Positions 7,233-16,508 of a DNA stretch of 23,948 nt are shown piece by piece; the stretch's first letter is position 1; each line of letters begins with the position of its first letter. Below the pieces are notes generated by a model. That model had not been told where the DNA came from and did not search any database. It was given only the letters and a program-made list of their open reading frames with translations. The stretch spans positions 1-23,948 of the forward strand of contig CAKPLQ010000021.1 of assembly GCA_934167685.1 (NCBI GenBank), read 5' to 3'. This DNA comes from an uncultured Clostridia bacterium. GTDB lineage: Bacteria > Bacillota > Clostridia > TANB77 > CAG-508. A program made the position numbers and the translations under genes.

Positions 7233-8531
7233 ATGAGAATAAAAAGATTTATATTGATTTTAATATTATTAACCATATCGATAACACTATTAGCGCCTTT
7301 TACTCAAGTTCAGGCAGTAAATACATCTGTTCCAGAAGTAGACTTTCCGATATATTCACAAGGAGCAGTATTAATGGACTCATCTACAGGAAAAATATTA
7401 TATGGAAAAAATGAAAATGATAAACTGTATCCCGCAAGTACTACAAAAATTTTAACTGCTATAATCGCAATTGAAAATTATAATTTAACAGATAAAGTAA
7501 CAGCTAATAATTCAGCAATTATGGCAATACCATTAGGTTATTCTAATGCTGCAATTCAACCAGGAGAAGCATTAACTGTTCAAGAACTTTTGGAATTGTT
7601 TTTAATACATTCAGCAAACGAAGTCGGTTACATCTTTGCAGAAGACATTTCAGGAAGCATAAACAGCTTTGCTAATTTAATGAATAAGAAAGCTACAGAA
7701 ATTGGTTGTAAAAACACTCATTTTACTAATCCTAGCGGAATCCATAATGTAGAACATTATTCTACTGCATATGATATGGCTCTTATCGCTCAGTATTGTA
7801 TGAAAAATTCAACATTTAGAAATATAGTTTCCATGACTTCTTGCACAATTGAACCTACAGACAAATATGAGAAAAGATATTTTAAAAACACTAATGATTT
7901 ACTTGATTCCAAAAGTAAATATTACTATGCAAATGCAATTGGAATAAAAACTGGTTTTACTACTCAAGCTAAAAATTGTTTAATTGCTGCTAGTAAAAAA
8001 GATAATATGGAACTAATTACTGTTGCACTTGGTGCCGAAGCTACTACGGATGGCAGAAGTGGCAGATATGTTGATACTATTAATTTATTTAATTATGGTT
8101 TTGATAATTATAAAATCGAAAAAATTAATACAGCAAATACTGAGGTTCAAAATTTAATAATTGAAAATGCAACTAAAGAAACTAAAAATTTACCTTTAGT
8201 TTTAAAAAATGATATTTCCGCATTAGTCCCTACAAATATTGATATTGCTAATTTAAATTATAATATTAATATCAATAATGATATTTCTGCTCCAATTGCA
8301 GAAGGAGATGTTCTTGGAAAAATAACATATACTATTGATGGAATTAGCTATTCTTCTGACTTGATTGCAACACATAGTGTTGAAGAATTTAATTATTATT
8401 TATTAGCTATACAAATTGCATCTGCAATAATTGTTTTATTAATATTATTAAAAATAATTTTCTTCAGAAAAAAGAAGAAGAAAAAGAAAAAGTATTATAG
8501 AAATTATGATTCAATTTATAAATTTAACTAA
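7233..8531 (+). CDS. dacF: D-alanyl-D-alanine carboxypeptidase, PBP5 type (peptidase S11)
   Basis: This enzyme removes the terminal D-Ala from peptidoglycan pentapeptides on the outer face of the membrane, which limits cross-linking. It has an N-terminal signal sequence with likely cleavage after TQVQA (residue 28). All three penicillin-binding motifs are present: STTK (S69-K72, S69 nucleophile), SAN (127-129) and KTG (239-241). The 432-residue length is normal for the family. Instead of the usual amphipathic anchoring helix, the C-terminus has a clear transmembrane helix (about 390-412) followed by a run of eight lysines and a Tyr/Asn-rich tail. It is monocistronic, with its own promoter and a strong terminator. 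The symbol (dacF versus dacA/dacB) is a guess at the closest paralogue; the family is certain. Confidence 0.92.
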   Translation: MRIKRFILILILLTISITLLAPFTQVQAVNTSVPEVDFPIYSQGAVLMDSSTGKILYGKNENDKLYPASTTKILTAIIAIENYNLTDKVTANNSAIMAIPLGYSNAAIQPGEALTVQELLELFLIHSANEVGYIFAEDISGSINSFANLMNKKATEIGCKNTHFTNPSGIHNVEHYSTAYDMALIAQYCMKNSTFRNIVSMTSCTIEPTDKYEKRYFKNTNDLLDSKSKYYYANAIGIKTGFTTQAKNCLIAASKKDNMELITVALGAEATTDGRSGRYVDTINLFNYGFDNYKIEKINTANTEVQNLIIENATKETKNLPLVLKNDISALVPTNIDIANLNYNININNDISAPIAEGDVLGKITYTIDGISYSSDLIATHSVEEFNYYLLAIQIASAIIVLLILLKIIFFRKKKKKKKKYYRNYDSIYKFN

Positions 8532-8554
8532 TTAATGAATTAAAATTTTATTAT

Positions 8555-8586
8555 AGAAGCCCTAAAACCTAGGGCTTCTTTTTTAT
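8555..8586 (+). terminator. Rho-independent terminator after the carboxypeptidase gene
   Basis: A perfect 10-bp stem AGAAGCCCTA/TAGGGCTTCT (8555-8564 and 8570-8579) with loop AAACC is followed by a T-run. It may also stop the convergent LCP transcript, though on that strand the downstream tract is less T-rich. Confidence 0.9.
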
Positions 8587-10013
8587 TTATAGTCTTTTCC
8601 TATTATTATCGTAATATCTACATTATTTGAACTTACAGAACTTGATGAAACAGTTCCTACTCCAAGTAATTCTTTTATATTATCTGTAATTTTGGTATCT
8701 GTATTTGTTTTATTTATTATTGTTGTTTTTTCCGTACTTGTTGTATCTGTTGTTTTTGTTACATTATATCCTTTAGCTGTTAATGCTTTTTTTACTGCTG
8801 TAAGTGTTGCTGCAGAACCTGAACCATTTAATATTTCTACTTTAATCTTTGCAGCCTCTTTTTTACTTACAGAACTTGTTGTATTAGTAGAAGTATGATT
8901 TGTAGTGCTATTTACTGTACTGTTAGTTGCTGTATTGGTTGTATTTGTTTTTTCTGTTGTTGAAGTTGATGTATTTTCATCATTTGAACCATATAATTCT
9001 TTTATCAACTCTGCAGTTTCTTTTTTGTCTGGAATAAAGAACCATAATGGGTATGTTGGTGGTCCATATGACCCCCCTGGTATTACAGCACTTTGAATAT
9101 TGTTTACATCAATATTTACTGCATATGGCACATAGTCTTTTATTACAGATATTGATAGGTTCGTTTCTACATATTCATAGGCAATATCGACCATTTCTTT
9201 TATTTTTAATATATTTTTCGCTTTAATTGTCTGTTTTACAGTCTCTATCATGAATTCTCTTTGTGTTCTCATCCTTCCATAATCATTTCCACCATATTCT
9301 TCTGGATATGTACCTAGATATCTTCCTGTTTTCTTATCTAAATTTCCATGTCTATATCTTAAAAGTTGTTCAGCTTTATCTCCATCAAGTTTTTGTTGTC
9401 CTTCTTTTAAATTTATATGCAAATCTTGTGATGGGTCATCATATACCATGTCAATAGGTACATAAAAATCAACTCCACCTATTACATCAACTAACTTTAT
9501 AAGTGCTTGATTATCTATTACCATATAATACTTAATATTCAATCCAGTTAATTCATTAACTTTTTCTAGTGTTCTTTCTGGGCTCTTTTGGTATAATGCA
9601 TTTATCTTGTCCATTCCTGTTCCTGTTTTAGCATTTTTTCCAACAAATGTGTCTCTTGGAATTGACAATAAAGAGGCTTTTTGTGTTTTAGGGTCATATG
9701 TCCCTACTATGATTGTATCAGTTAGTTTTACTCCATTATCTGTGCTTACACCCATTAATAAAACTTGTATTGGCTCAAGATTTTTTAAAGTTTCTTGGTC
9801 ATGCCCAACTAATGTAGAAAGTAACCCCTGTAATCCTCCACCATTTTTCTGTGTTTTATATGTTATTCCAACTACTAATGCAACTAAAATTATTATAAGT
9901 GTAATTAGTATTCTTTTTAAAACTTTCGATTTTTTTCTTTTATTTTTATTTTTTTTATCTTTATTTTCTTTATTTACTCTATTTTCTCTTTGGTTTTTAG
10001 GCTTTTTATTCAT
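8583..10013 (-). CDS. LytR-CpsA-Psr (LCP) family protein with LytR_C domain
   Basis: LCP proteins attach teichoic acids, capsules or other glycopolymers from lipid carriers onto peptidoglycan at the outer membrane face. The 476-residue product has a Lys/Arg/Asn-rich cytoplasmic N-terminus and one membrane helix (RILITLIIILVALVVGITY). The LCP core occupies about 80-300, with LLMGVS, the conserved Asp in KLTDTIIVGTYD, the phosphate-binding Arg in LLSIPRDTFVG, DKINALY and LLRYRHGN. A Thr/Ser/Asn-rich linker (about 345-385) leads to a C-terminal LytR_C domain starting KVEILNGSG. The ribosome binding site is AGGAGGA. It has its own promoter and is convergent with the carboxypeptidase gene. Confidence 0.93.
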   Translation of the reverse strand: MNKKPKNQRENRVNKENKDKKNKNKRKKSKVLKRILITLIIILVALVVGITYKTQKNGGGLQGLLSTLVGHDQETLKNLEPIQVLLMGVSTDNGVKLTDTIIVGTYDPKTQKASLLSIPRDTFVGKNAKTGTGMDKINALYQKSPERTLEKVNELTGLNIKYYMVIDNQALIKLVDVIGGVDFYVPIDMVYDDPSQDLHINLKEGQQKLDGDKAEQLLRYRHGNLDKKTGRYLGTYPEEYGGNDYGRMRTQREFMIETVKQTIKAKNILKIKEMVDIAYEYVETNLSISVIKDYVPYAVNIDVNNIQSAVIPGGSYGPPTYPLWFFIPDKKETAELIKELYGSNDENTSTSTTEKTNTTNTATNSTVNSTTNHTSTNTTSSVSKKEAAKIKVEILNGSGSAATLTAVKKALTAKGYNVTKTTDTTSTEKTTIINKTNTDTKITDNIKELLGVGTVSSSSVSSNNVDITIIIGKDYK

Positions 10014-10044
10014 TGTATCCTCCTAATTTCAGTATTACTATTTT

Positions 10045-10073
10045 AATATATCAAATTTTTTTCTAATTTTCAA
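10045..10073 (-). promoter_or_regulatory. Sigma-A promoter of the LCP gene
   Basis: On the minus strand TTGAAA (10068-10073) and TATATT (10045-10050) are 17 bp apart, about 32 bp before the start codon. Confidence 0.65.
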
Positions 10074-10116
10074 CAGTTATACCATTTTTTAAGAATTTTT
10101 CACAAAACTTTCACAT

Positions 10117-10157
10117 AAAAAAGGATAGAAACTTATTTTCAAAGTCTCTACCTTTTT
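10117..10157 (-). terminator. Terminator after cvpA
   Basis: On the minus strand an interrupted stem AAAGGTAGAGACTT / AAGTTTCTATCCTTT with a loop of about 7 nt is followed by a T-run. The plus strand also shows A-rich and T-rich flanks, so it may act in both directions. Confidence 0.75.
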
Positions 10158-10159
10158 AT

Positions 10160-10804
10160 TTATTTAAACAATATATTTAAAATAATATTATGTTCATATA
10201 AGAATTTTGTTATATATGAGCTAGATACAATATCAGATATTTGAGTATTTCCAGATACTAAAACAACAAAGAATAATATTGCTAATATTACATATACAAT
10301 TAATAATGCCTTTATTATTCCATATACAACACCACCAACTTCATTACATTGTTTTATTAATGGTAATGATGTAATCATATCTGAAACAAATGTAAGTAAT
10401 AATAATAATGCACGAACTACTATAAAAATAGCAAGTAATACTATAACATTTGTCACCTTCACAGCCAATGTTCCTGCAGTCTCATATACAATCTCATTTT
10501 GTGTTTTATTTACTGCATCAGTTGCATATTTTTCTATATAATCTATAAGACCTACATATCTTACTTCTTGACCTTCTGAAGTTTTTGCAGAGAAATTCTC
10601 TATTATCAAATTCTCTATTTTCTCATTTATTCCTGTTTTCTCCATTACTAAATTTGAAACTGGCTTATATAAAGCAACTGCTAATATTATTGCCACTACA
10701 ACAGCAATTAAGCCTACAGCTAATTTTACTAATCCTTTTTTATAACATATAAAAATGTTTAATGCAAATATTGCTAAAATTATTATATCAAAAATTATTC
10801 CCAT
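10160..10804 (-). CDS. cvpA: CvpA family membrane protein
   Basis: CvpA-family proteins are small multi-spanning inner-membrane proteins linked to colicin V production in E. coli; their role in clostridia is unclear and probably concerns the envelope. This 214-residue protein has four hydrophobic segments: about 2-20, 24-48, 108-140 and 157-185. It opens with the family-typical pattern of a helix, CYKKGLVKL and a second helix. The soluble loop (about 52-105) is charged. AAAGGAGAGAG precedes the start. It lies 16 bp downstream of the DUF5711 gene and is followed by a terminator, so the two form an operon. Confidence 0.88.
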   Translation of the reverse strand: MGIIFDIIILAIFALNIFICYKKGLVKLAVGLIAVVVAIILAVALYKPVSNLVMEKTGINEKIENLIIENFSAKTSEGQEVRYVGLIDYIEKYATDAVNKTQNEIVYETAGTLAVKVTNVIVLLAIFIVVRALLLLLTFVSDMITSLPLIKQCNEVGGVVYGIIKALLIVYVILAILFFVVLVSGNTQISDIVSSSYITKFLYEHNIILNILFK

Positions 10805-10820
10805 TATTACTCTCTCCTTT

Positions 10821-12005
10821 TTAAATATTTATTAATTGAATTTTATCTTTATACACAATTCCAACCACAGCATCTGTTATTACTATATCATTTATTTCCG
10901 TATTTGATATGTATTTTTTTAATAATATTCCACTTTTATTAATTATATGTAATTCTGTTCCAAAATTCAAAGCGATTTTATTATCAGATGCCTGCATTGA
11001 TTTTGCTATATTTCGTGTATTATAATTTTTTTCCTTTCGAGTTATTGGATTTATTATTCTTACACTTGTATCTGCCGTATACTCTCCAGAAGATACTTCA
11101 CTTACTAAAGCAATTCTATTACTTAATTCAATTGTCATAAAAGCTAACTGCCCATCTTCAAATTTTATTAAATTTGAACTATTTTGCTCTTCCAATATCT
11201 CAATTCCATCACTATACATACATATCAATTTGTTTTTATCTTGATACTCTATATTCATAATCATTTTGTCAGTCGGTGCTTCATATTTATAAACAATTGC
11301 CTCTAGTGGCTTTGTTTTTGCTAATTCCATTGAAACTATTTGTATGCTTGATTGAATAAGTATACCAGATAAATCAACTTCTGCAATTGCCAAATATTTG
11401 CTATCTTGCGAAATATCAATATCCACAACCCTTGCAGAAACTAGATTCGTTTTAAAAACTTCCCCTCCAGATTTATCAAAAACGTCTATTACAGATTTAT
11501 AACTAGTATTCGAAATTACAACAGAAACATATCCGCTTTGATTAACATTTATTTGAGTTATATTTCCTTCAATTTCATTTTCAAATAATTTTTCTTTGCC
11601 ACATATTAAATAAAATTTTGACCCATTTTTTTCACATATCGCCATATATCTTCCATTTTTAGTAAATACCGCTTCATTTATGTCTAATTCTATTTTTGCA
11701 ACTTGTGTTCCTACTTGATTATAGAATTCTAGATTTTTCTTTCTAAATACACATATATATTTTTCATATGCATATACCTGCGTATTTTCATCTCCATCTA
11801 AATCTATACTTTTGGTATCTTCTTCATGTATTTCTTTAGTCCATATTTTTTCATCACACCATTGTCTAAAGTCTATATTATAATAATATACTATCCCACA
11901 AATAATCAATGAGAGCAGAAAAAATAATACTATTATAACTAATGTTGCTTTTAAAATTTTAACCTTTTTTCGATTCTGTAGCTCTTCAGCCCAAAAATCC
12001 TTCAT
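10821..12005 (-). CDS. DUF5711 family membrane-anchored beta-propeller-like protein
   Basis: The function is unknown. The 394-residue protein has a short cytoplasmic N-terminus, one membrane helix (ILKATLVIIVLFFLLSLIICGIVYYY, about 17-42) and an extracellular domain. Repeating strand-turn units such as YICVFRKKNLEFYNQVG, DISQDSKYLAIAEVD and LICMYSDGIEILEE look like blades of a beta-propeller. This layout and its pairing with cvpA match the DUF5711 family of clostridia. The ribosome binding site is AAGGAG. It is the first gene of a two-gene operon with cvpA. Confidence 0.8.
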   Translation of the reverse strand: MKDFWAEELQNRKKVKILKATLVIIVLFFLLSLIICGIVYYYNIDFRQWCDEKIWTKEIHEEDTKSIDLDGDENTQVYAYEKYICVFRKKNLEFYNQVGTQVAKIELDINEAVFTKNGRYMAICEKNGSKFYLICGKEKLFENEIEGNITQINVNQSGYVSVVISNTSYKSVIDVFDKSGGEVFKTNLVSARVVDIDISQDSKYLAIAEVDLSGILIQSSIQIVSMELAKTKPLEAIVYKYEAPTDKMIMNIEYQDKNKLICMYSDGIEILEEQNSSNLIKFEDGQLAFMTIELSNRIALVSEVSSGEYTADTSVRIINPITRKEKNYNTRNIAKSMQASDNKIALNFGTELHIINKSGILLKKYISNTEINDIVITDAVVGIVYKDKIQLINI

Positions 12006-12037
12006 TTTTTTCTCCTTGTCTTTTGATATTTGCCTAT

Positions 12038-12065
12038 ATTATACCATAACACTTATTTTTTGCAA
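12038..12065 (-). promoter_or_regulatory. Promoter of the DUF5711-cvpA operon
   Basis: On the minus strand TTGCAA (12060-12065) and TATAAT (12038-12043) are 16 bp apart, about 32 bp before the start codon. Confidence 0.6.
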
Positions 12066-12094
12066 TAGTTTTTTGACAAGACCACTCTAATTAT

Positions 12095-13117
12095 CTAAAT
12101 TATGGTCTTAGATTTTCTTATAAACAGTATTGCAAAAATTTGTATTATTCCAAGATATCCAAAAAAAGGGTATAACAAATTAACCAATTTTGAAAAACCA
12201 ATTTTTGAAACTAGCAAACTAGTTATACACATAAATATAACAAACTGTGGATAACTCCTTTCATTTTTACTAATATTTTGTAAAAATCCAATCCCTATGG
12301 AAATTGCCGTAGTAAAAATTGAAGCTAAAATTATAAAAGCATACACTACTTTATATTTAGCAAAAAAAGTTCTTATAACATAAACAATTGGCATTTCTAA
12401 TGTCGAAATTTCAATATCTGTTCTTATTAATAACATATATATTAACATAGACATAGTCATCATCAGAATTCCACAACATAACGCTATATATTTAATATTA
12501 GATTTATATTTAATCTGTTTTTTAATTGATATTAATACAGGTATTAGTAATATCATATTATAACTACAGTATGAAATACTACTCAATAACCATCCACTTT
12601 TTACAGCCAAAACTTTAGTATCCATATTAATTGTAAATAAATTTATTCCACCTATCCAAATTATAAAAATCAATAATACAGGAACAATAAACTCACTAAC
12701 CTTTAATACCCCTTTTACACTAGTAAAAAATACAATTGCTGATAATGTTGCTAATATTGCACTTCCTATAATTTTATTAATTTCAAACTCTTGTTGAAAA
12801 TACGCTCCAAACCCAGCAATCATTATATAAAAAGTAACTAACAATAATATATTCATTATATTATTTATCACTGCAACAACTTTATCGTTTTTTATAAACA
12901 CTCTCAAAAACTCGCTATAGTTTTCTATATTATTATAATATATAATTTGTAGACTTTTATAAATTAGTAAACCAATTAAACTGCACGTAACTATTATCCC
13001 TAAAATTCCTGAACTACCATAAGCATAAAAAAATGAATATATTTCTTGACCAGATGCAAAACCCGCACCAATCAAAGCTCCTATTATTAATAATGTTATT
13101 GTAAAAATTTCTTTCAT
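12095..13117 (-). CDS. YkvI-like multi-spanning membrane protein (putative transporter)
   Basis: This 340-residue, very hydrophobic protein has about ten membrane segments. It begins with GALIGAGFASGQEIYSFF, the unwound first-helix signature shared with LeuT-fold amino-acid transporters and the B. subtilis YkvI group. The substrate is unknown. The ribosome binding site is AGAGGTAG. A weak promoter may lie just upstream (TATAAT in the AT-rich 13118-13160 stretch), directly after the ABC operon terminator. An imperfect inverted repeat (AAGACCA at 12078-12084, TGGTCTT at 12103-12109) overlaps the gene's 3' end but lacks a T-tail. Confidence 0.82.
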   Translation of the reverse strand: MKEIFTITLLIIGALIGAGFASGQEIYSFFYAYGSSGILGIIVTCSLIGLLIYKSLQIIYYNNIENYSEFLRVFIKNDKVVAVINNIMNILLLVTFYIMIAGFGAYFQQEFEINKIIGSAILATLSAIVFFTSVKGVLKVSEFIVPVLLIFIIWIGGINLFTINMDTKVLAVKSGWLLSSISYCSYNMILLIPVLISIKKQIKYKSNIKYIALCCGILMMTMSMLIYMLLIRTDIEISTLEMPIVYVIRTFFAKYKVVYAFIILASIFTTAISIGIGFLQNISKNERSYPQFVIFMCITSLLVSKIGFSKLVNLLYPFFGYLGIIQIFAILFIRKSKTII

Positions 13118-13160
13118 ATCTACCTCTTATAGAGTATATTATAAAAATATTAATTTATAC

Positions 13161-13197
13161 AAAAAAACAAGGAGAAACTAGAAATGTTCTCCTTGTT
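13161..13197 (-). terminator. Rho-independent terminator of the ABC transporter operon
   Basis: A perfect 11-bp stem AACAAGGAGAA/TTCTCCTTGTT with a 10-nt loop is followed, on the minus strand, by seven T's. It sits 7 bp after the last gene. Confidence 0.92.
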
Positions 13198-13203
13198 AAT
13201 TTT

Positions 13204-14724
13204 CTATGCTTTTCTTCTTCTAAATATCCATACAGCTATTCCAATAAATATAATTATTATAGGAACAACAAATATTATTGTCTTTATAATAACATCTTGT
13301 TGGTCTGTAACTGTATATGTTTGAGCTTCATCTGTTTTTCTTATTACAATAGTATCATCTCTTTCTGCTAAATGAGAAATTGAATTTAATACTACATCTT
13401 TATTATTGTATAACTCAGAAGCATAAGTATAATATTGTGCATTAATAGCTATTTGTATATCTGCAGCAAATAATTCATTTGAATATATTATTAATTGTGA
13501 TGTTTTATCATCTCCAATAGTTTTCTTTGCATATGCTCCAATAATTGCACTACCTTCTTCTGTATCTTCATCAGTTCTTGATGTTGATTTTGCATTAAAG
13601 TTTGTTCTAACAAATGCAGAATCACTAGTTGATGCAATTGTTTCATATGTAACTCCTAATTCTTCTAATTTGTTATCATCTGCAAAACTAATTTTTCCTG
13701 CATTTATAGCACACATTTTTATTTTCATGTCTAATTTATTCATAAAGCTCGCACTAACATCTTCAATTATTGTACTTGGTGCACCTTGTAACATCTTAGA
13801 ACTATCTTGTTCTAATAATGCTCCATATTCTATAGAAATTCCATATTGTTCTAAAATTTTATTAAAATTAGGTGTTTCAACATTCAACATATTTTGAGAT
13901 GTAAGCATTAATATCTTTCCACCATTATTAATATATTCTAATATTTTATCTGTTTCTAATTCAGTTAAATCTTGCGCTAATGTTGTAATTACTAAACAAT
14001 CACAGTCTGATGGAATTTCGCCTTTTGTTAATATATCTAAATAATCAACATCATTTGATTCATCTTTTAAATCTGTAATTATAGTTGACATTGCTTTTTC
14101 TGTATCATAATAAGTTTTTCCAGATAATATATAGATGTGTGGTTTTTGATCTATTGTCACTTCTACAATAGCATTTGTAATAGCCTCTTCTGTCTTATCT
14201 ACTTGTTTATTTGTTGAATAATCATATGTATACAAATCACTTACCTTTAAAGTTTTTTCTTTTTCTCCGCATGTTACAACAATTAGATTATCTGATGAAC
14301 TTATATTGTACTTAGTTTGTAAATCAACTCTTGATGATAAATCATCTATTTTTTCTACTTTTATTTTCTTATTAATTGCTTCATATTTATCTGCATATTC
14401 ACTTATATAGCTATAATTATCCATATTTATTAATTCTATGGTTATATCTTTATCTATATTTTTTACTTTATCCTTAGATTCGTCTGATAAAGAATATAGT
14501 TTTTTGGTTGTGCAATCTATATCTTCTATTTTAATTTTTGATGCTCCCCAATTTATTAGTACATAACATGCAATTACTATCGCTACCAAAAGAAGAGTTG
14601 TTGTACCTTTTAATAACCATTTATTCTTTATGACTGCTAAAAACTTACTTGGTTTTCTAACCTTTTTCTCTTTTTTTAGTTTTTTCTCTTTCTTTTCCTT
14701 TTTCACGTTATTTTCCTCTCCCAT
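13204..14724 (-). CDS. GldG-like ABC transporter auxiliary protein
   Basis: This 506-residue protein belongs to the group of extracytoplasmic ABC-associated proteins typified by GldG. It has a strongly basic cytoplasmic N-terminus (about residues 7-26, Lys/Glu repeats), one membrane helix (about 42-60) and a large outer domain. The outer domain contains YILSGKTYYDTEKAMS, CDCLVITTLAQDLTELE and NNGGKILMLTSQNML, typical of the ABC_transp_aux fold. A C-terminal membrane helix (IIFVVPIIIIFIGIAVWIF) ends in RRRKA. The substrate is unknown. Its ATG directly follows the permease stop (TAGATG) with no strong ribosome binding site, so translation is probably coupled. It is the last gene of a three-gene operon. 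Confidence 0.85.
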   Translation of the reverse strand: MGEENNVKKEKKEKKLKKEKKVRKPSKFLAVIKNKWLLKGTTTLLLVAIVIACYVLINWGASKIKIEDIDCTTKKLYSLSDESKDKVKNIDKDITIELINMDNYSYISEYADKYEAINKKIKVEKIDDLSSRVDLQTKYNISSSDNLIVVTCGEKEKTLKVSDLYTYDYSTNKQVDKTEEAITNAIVEVTIDQKPHIYILSGKTYYDTEKAMSTIITDLKDESNDVDYLDILTKGEIPSDCDCLVITTLAQDLTELETDKILEYINNGGKILMLTSQNMLNVETPNFNKILEQYGISIEYGALLEQDSSKMLQGAPSTIIEDVSASFMNKLDMKIKMCAINAGKISFADDNKLEELGVTYETIASTSDSAFVRTNFNAKSTSRTDEDTEEGSAIIGAYAKKTIGDDKTSQLIIYSNELFAADIQIAINAQYYTYASELYNNKDVVLNSISHLAERDDTIVIRKTDEAQTYTVTDQQDVIIKTIIFVVPIIIIFIGIAVWIFRRRKA

Positions 14725-15408
14725 CTATTTTACTAATTTTCTTCTTTGCATTACAATTATAGTAAATGAAATAAACATTGCCATAAGTGTTAATGGACCT
14801 ACCACTTCTGATAGTGATATTACTCCTGTTGGGAATTTCTGATAATAACTCATTATTGAAATTTCAGGTAAGCCAATATCTAAATCTGATGTAAATAAAG
14901 TTATTATTAAAAATGCAATTGTTATAATTCCGGCAATTATTTGATTTTCTGTTATACTTGATGCAAACATTCCTACTGCTATTGCAGCTGCACTAATTAG
15001 TAAAAATCCTAACATTGTAACTAATAATACTAATATATTTGGACTTCCAAAATAACACATTATTCCAAAATACATAAATGATATTAATAGTGCTATAACT
15101 ATAACAGCCATTGCTGCCAAAAACTTTCCAAATACAACTCCTGGAATTCCAACTTGTGATGTTAATATTAATTGCTCTGTTCCTGTTTTTCTTTCTTCTG
15201 CAAACATTCTCATTGTTAATATTGGCACTGTTATTATTAAGCCATATAATGCAACATAAAAATATAATCCACCTAAATCTATACTTCCAGAACTAACTGT
15301 AGTTAAATAGAAAAATATACTACATACTAACAAAAGTATTCCTATTACTACATATCCTATTGGAGATAAAAAATAACTTTTTATCTCTTTTTTAAATACT
15401 GCCCACAT
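14725..15408 (-). CDS. ABC-2 type transporter permease (GldF-like)
   Basis: The 227-residue integral membrane protein has six predicted membrane helices. The loop MRMFAEERKTGTEQLIL after helix 2 is the conserved coupling region of ABC-2 permeases, and the N-terminal FKKEIKSYFLSPIGYVV is characteristic of the GldF/NosY group. It would form the membrane channel with the upstream ATPase. Its ATG overlaps the ATPase stop by one base (TAATG), and its own stop abuts the GldG-like start. Confidence 0.9.
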   Translation of the reverse strand: MWAVFKKEIKSYFLSPIGYVVIGILLLVCSIFFYLTTVSSGSIDLGGLYFYVALYGLIITVPILTMRMFAEERKTGTEQLILTSQVGIPGVVFGKFLAAMAVIVIALLISFMYFGIMCYFGSPNILVLLVTMLGFLLISAAAIAVGMFASSITENQIIAGIITIAFLIITLFTSDLDIGLPEISIMSYYQKFPTGVISLSEVVGPLTLMAMFISFTIIVMQRRKLVK

Positions 15409-16412
15409 TATTCTTGTCCCCCTTCTTCTTGTTTGTTTTCTTCTTGTTCTACATTTTTTTCTTCTTCATTTTTTTCTTGTTTGTTTTCTATTAATTGCAT
15501 AAATGCATCCTCTAATGTAACATCAGATTTCTTCATTTCAAATATTGTAATATTCTCTTTAGCAAAAGTCTCGAATATGTTCTTTCTTAAATCTACATCT
15601 GAATTTGCAGTTATCATGTACTTTTTAGTTTTATCCTCATTTTCAGTAATTAATTTTATTTCTTTTATATCTTGTAATTTTTCTTTTATAGTATCCATTT
15701 TATTATCAGTGTCTTCTACTGTGACATACACTGAATTATCAGTAACAACTTTCTTTTCTAGATTTTCTGGTGTATCAATAGCAACAATTTGTCCATGATT
15801 TATAATAATAACTCTATTACATATTTGACTAACTTCTGATAATATATGAGAACTTAATATTACCGTATGTTCTTTACCCAACTCTTTTATTAAAGCTCTT
15901 ATTTCCGTAACTTGCTTTGGGTCTAGTCCCACAGTAGGCTCATCAAGAATTATAACTTTAGGCTCACTTACTAAAGCCCCTGCCATACTTACTCTTTGTT
16001 TATATCCTCTCGAAAGATTTTTCGTTAGTTTATTTTGCACGTCTTGCAATCCAGTTTCATTAATTGCTTTTTGTACTTTATCCTTCTTTTCTTTTCTAGG
16101 TACACCCTTTAGCTCTGCCATATATGTTACAAATTCTTTAACAGTTAAATCACTGTATAATGGCACTCCTTCTGGCATATATCCAATTTGTCTTTTAGCT
16201 TTTCTAGGTTTTTTAGAAATATCATAACCATCAATAATTATTCTTCCTGATGTTGGCTCAATAAAACCAGTAATCATGTTCATTGTTGTACTTTTACCAG
16301 CACCGTTTGGTCCTAAAAATCCTACAATCTCCCCTTCATCAATTTCAAAATTGATATTATCTACGGCAGTAAAGCTTCCGTATCTCTTTGTAATGTTTTC
16401 AACTTGAATCAC
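15408..16412 (-). CDS. ABC transporter ATP-binding protein (GldA/NatA-like)
   Basis: This cytoplasmic ATPase powers the permease encoded next to it. Walker A is GPNGAGKST (34-42); the Q-loop region (QIGYMPEGVPLY), signature LSRGYKQRVSMAGAL, Walker B VIILDEPTVGLDP and H-loop SSHI are all intact, so it should be active. The C-terminal extension ends in about 26 residues dominated by Glu, Asn and Gln. I start at GTG 16412 because AGGAGGAG lies 7 bases upstream. The ATG at 16430 would put that ribosome binding site inside the gene and has none of its own. First gene of the operon. Confidence 0.92.
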   Translation of the reverse strand: MIQVENITKRYGSFTAVDNINFEIDEGEIVGFLGPNGAGKSTTMNMITGFIEPTSGRIIIDGYDISKKPRKAKRQIGYMPEGVPLYSDLTVKEFVTYMAELKGVPRKEKKDKVQKAINETGLQDVQNKLTKNLSRGYKQRVSMAGALVSEPKVIILDEPTVGLDPKQVTEIRALIKELGKEHTVILSSHILSEVSQICNRVIIINHGQIVAIDTPENLEKKVVTDNSVYVTVEDTDNKMDTIKEKLQDIKEIKLITENEDKTKKYMITANSDVDLRKNIFETFAKENITIFEMKKSDVTLEDAFMQLIENKQEKNEEEKNVEQEENKQEEGGQE

Positions 16413-16446
16413 GAATTTTCTCCTCCTCATTTATTGTTCTTTGCTC

Positions 16447-16475
16447 ATATTACCATTTTCTTTTAGTTTTGTAAA
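16447..16475 (-). promoter_or_regulatory. Sigma-A promoter of the ABC transporter operon
   Basis: On the minus strand TTTACA (16470-16475) and TAATAT (16447-16452) are 17 bp apart, about 35 bp before the GTG start. Confidence 0.6.
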
Positions 16476-16508
16476 GTTTTTTCACTTAAATTTCACAAAT
16501 ATCCATTT

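Noticed and set aside
12078..12109. Terminator after the YkvI-like gene
   Set aside because: The stem is broken by a 3-nt bulge and no T-run follows on the minus strand.
16413..16430. ATG at 16430 as the ABC ATPase start
   Set aside because: It has no ribosome binding site of its own; the AGGAGGAG inside it serves the GTG at 16412.
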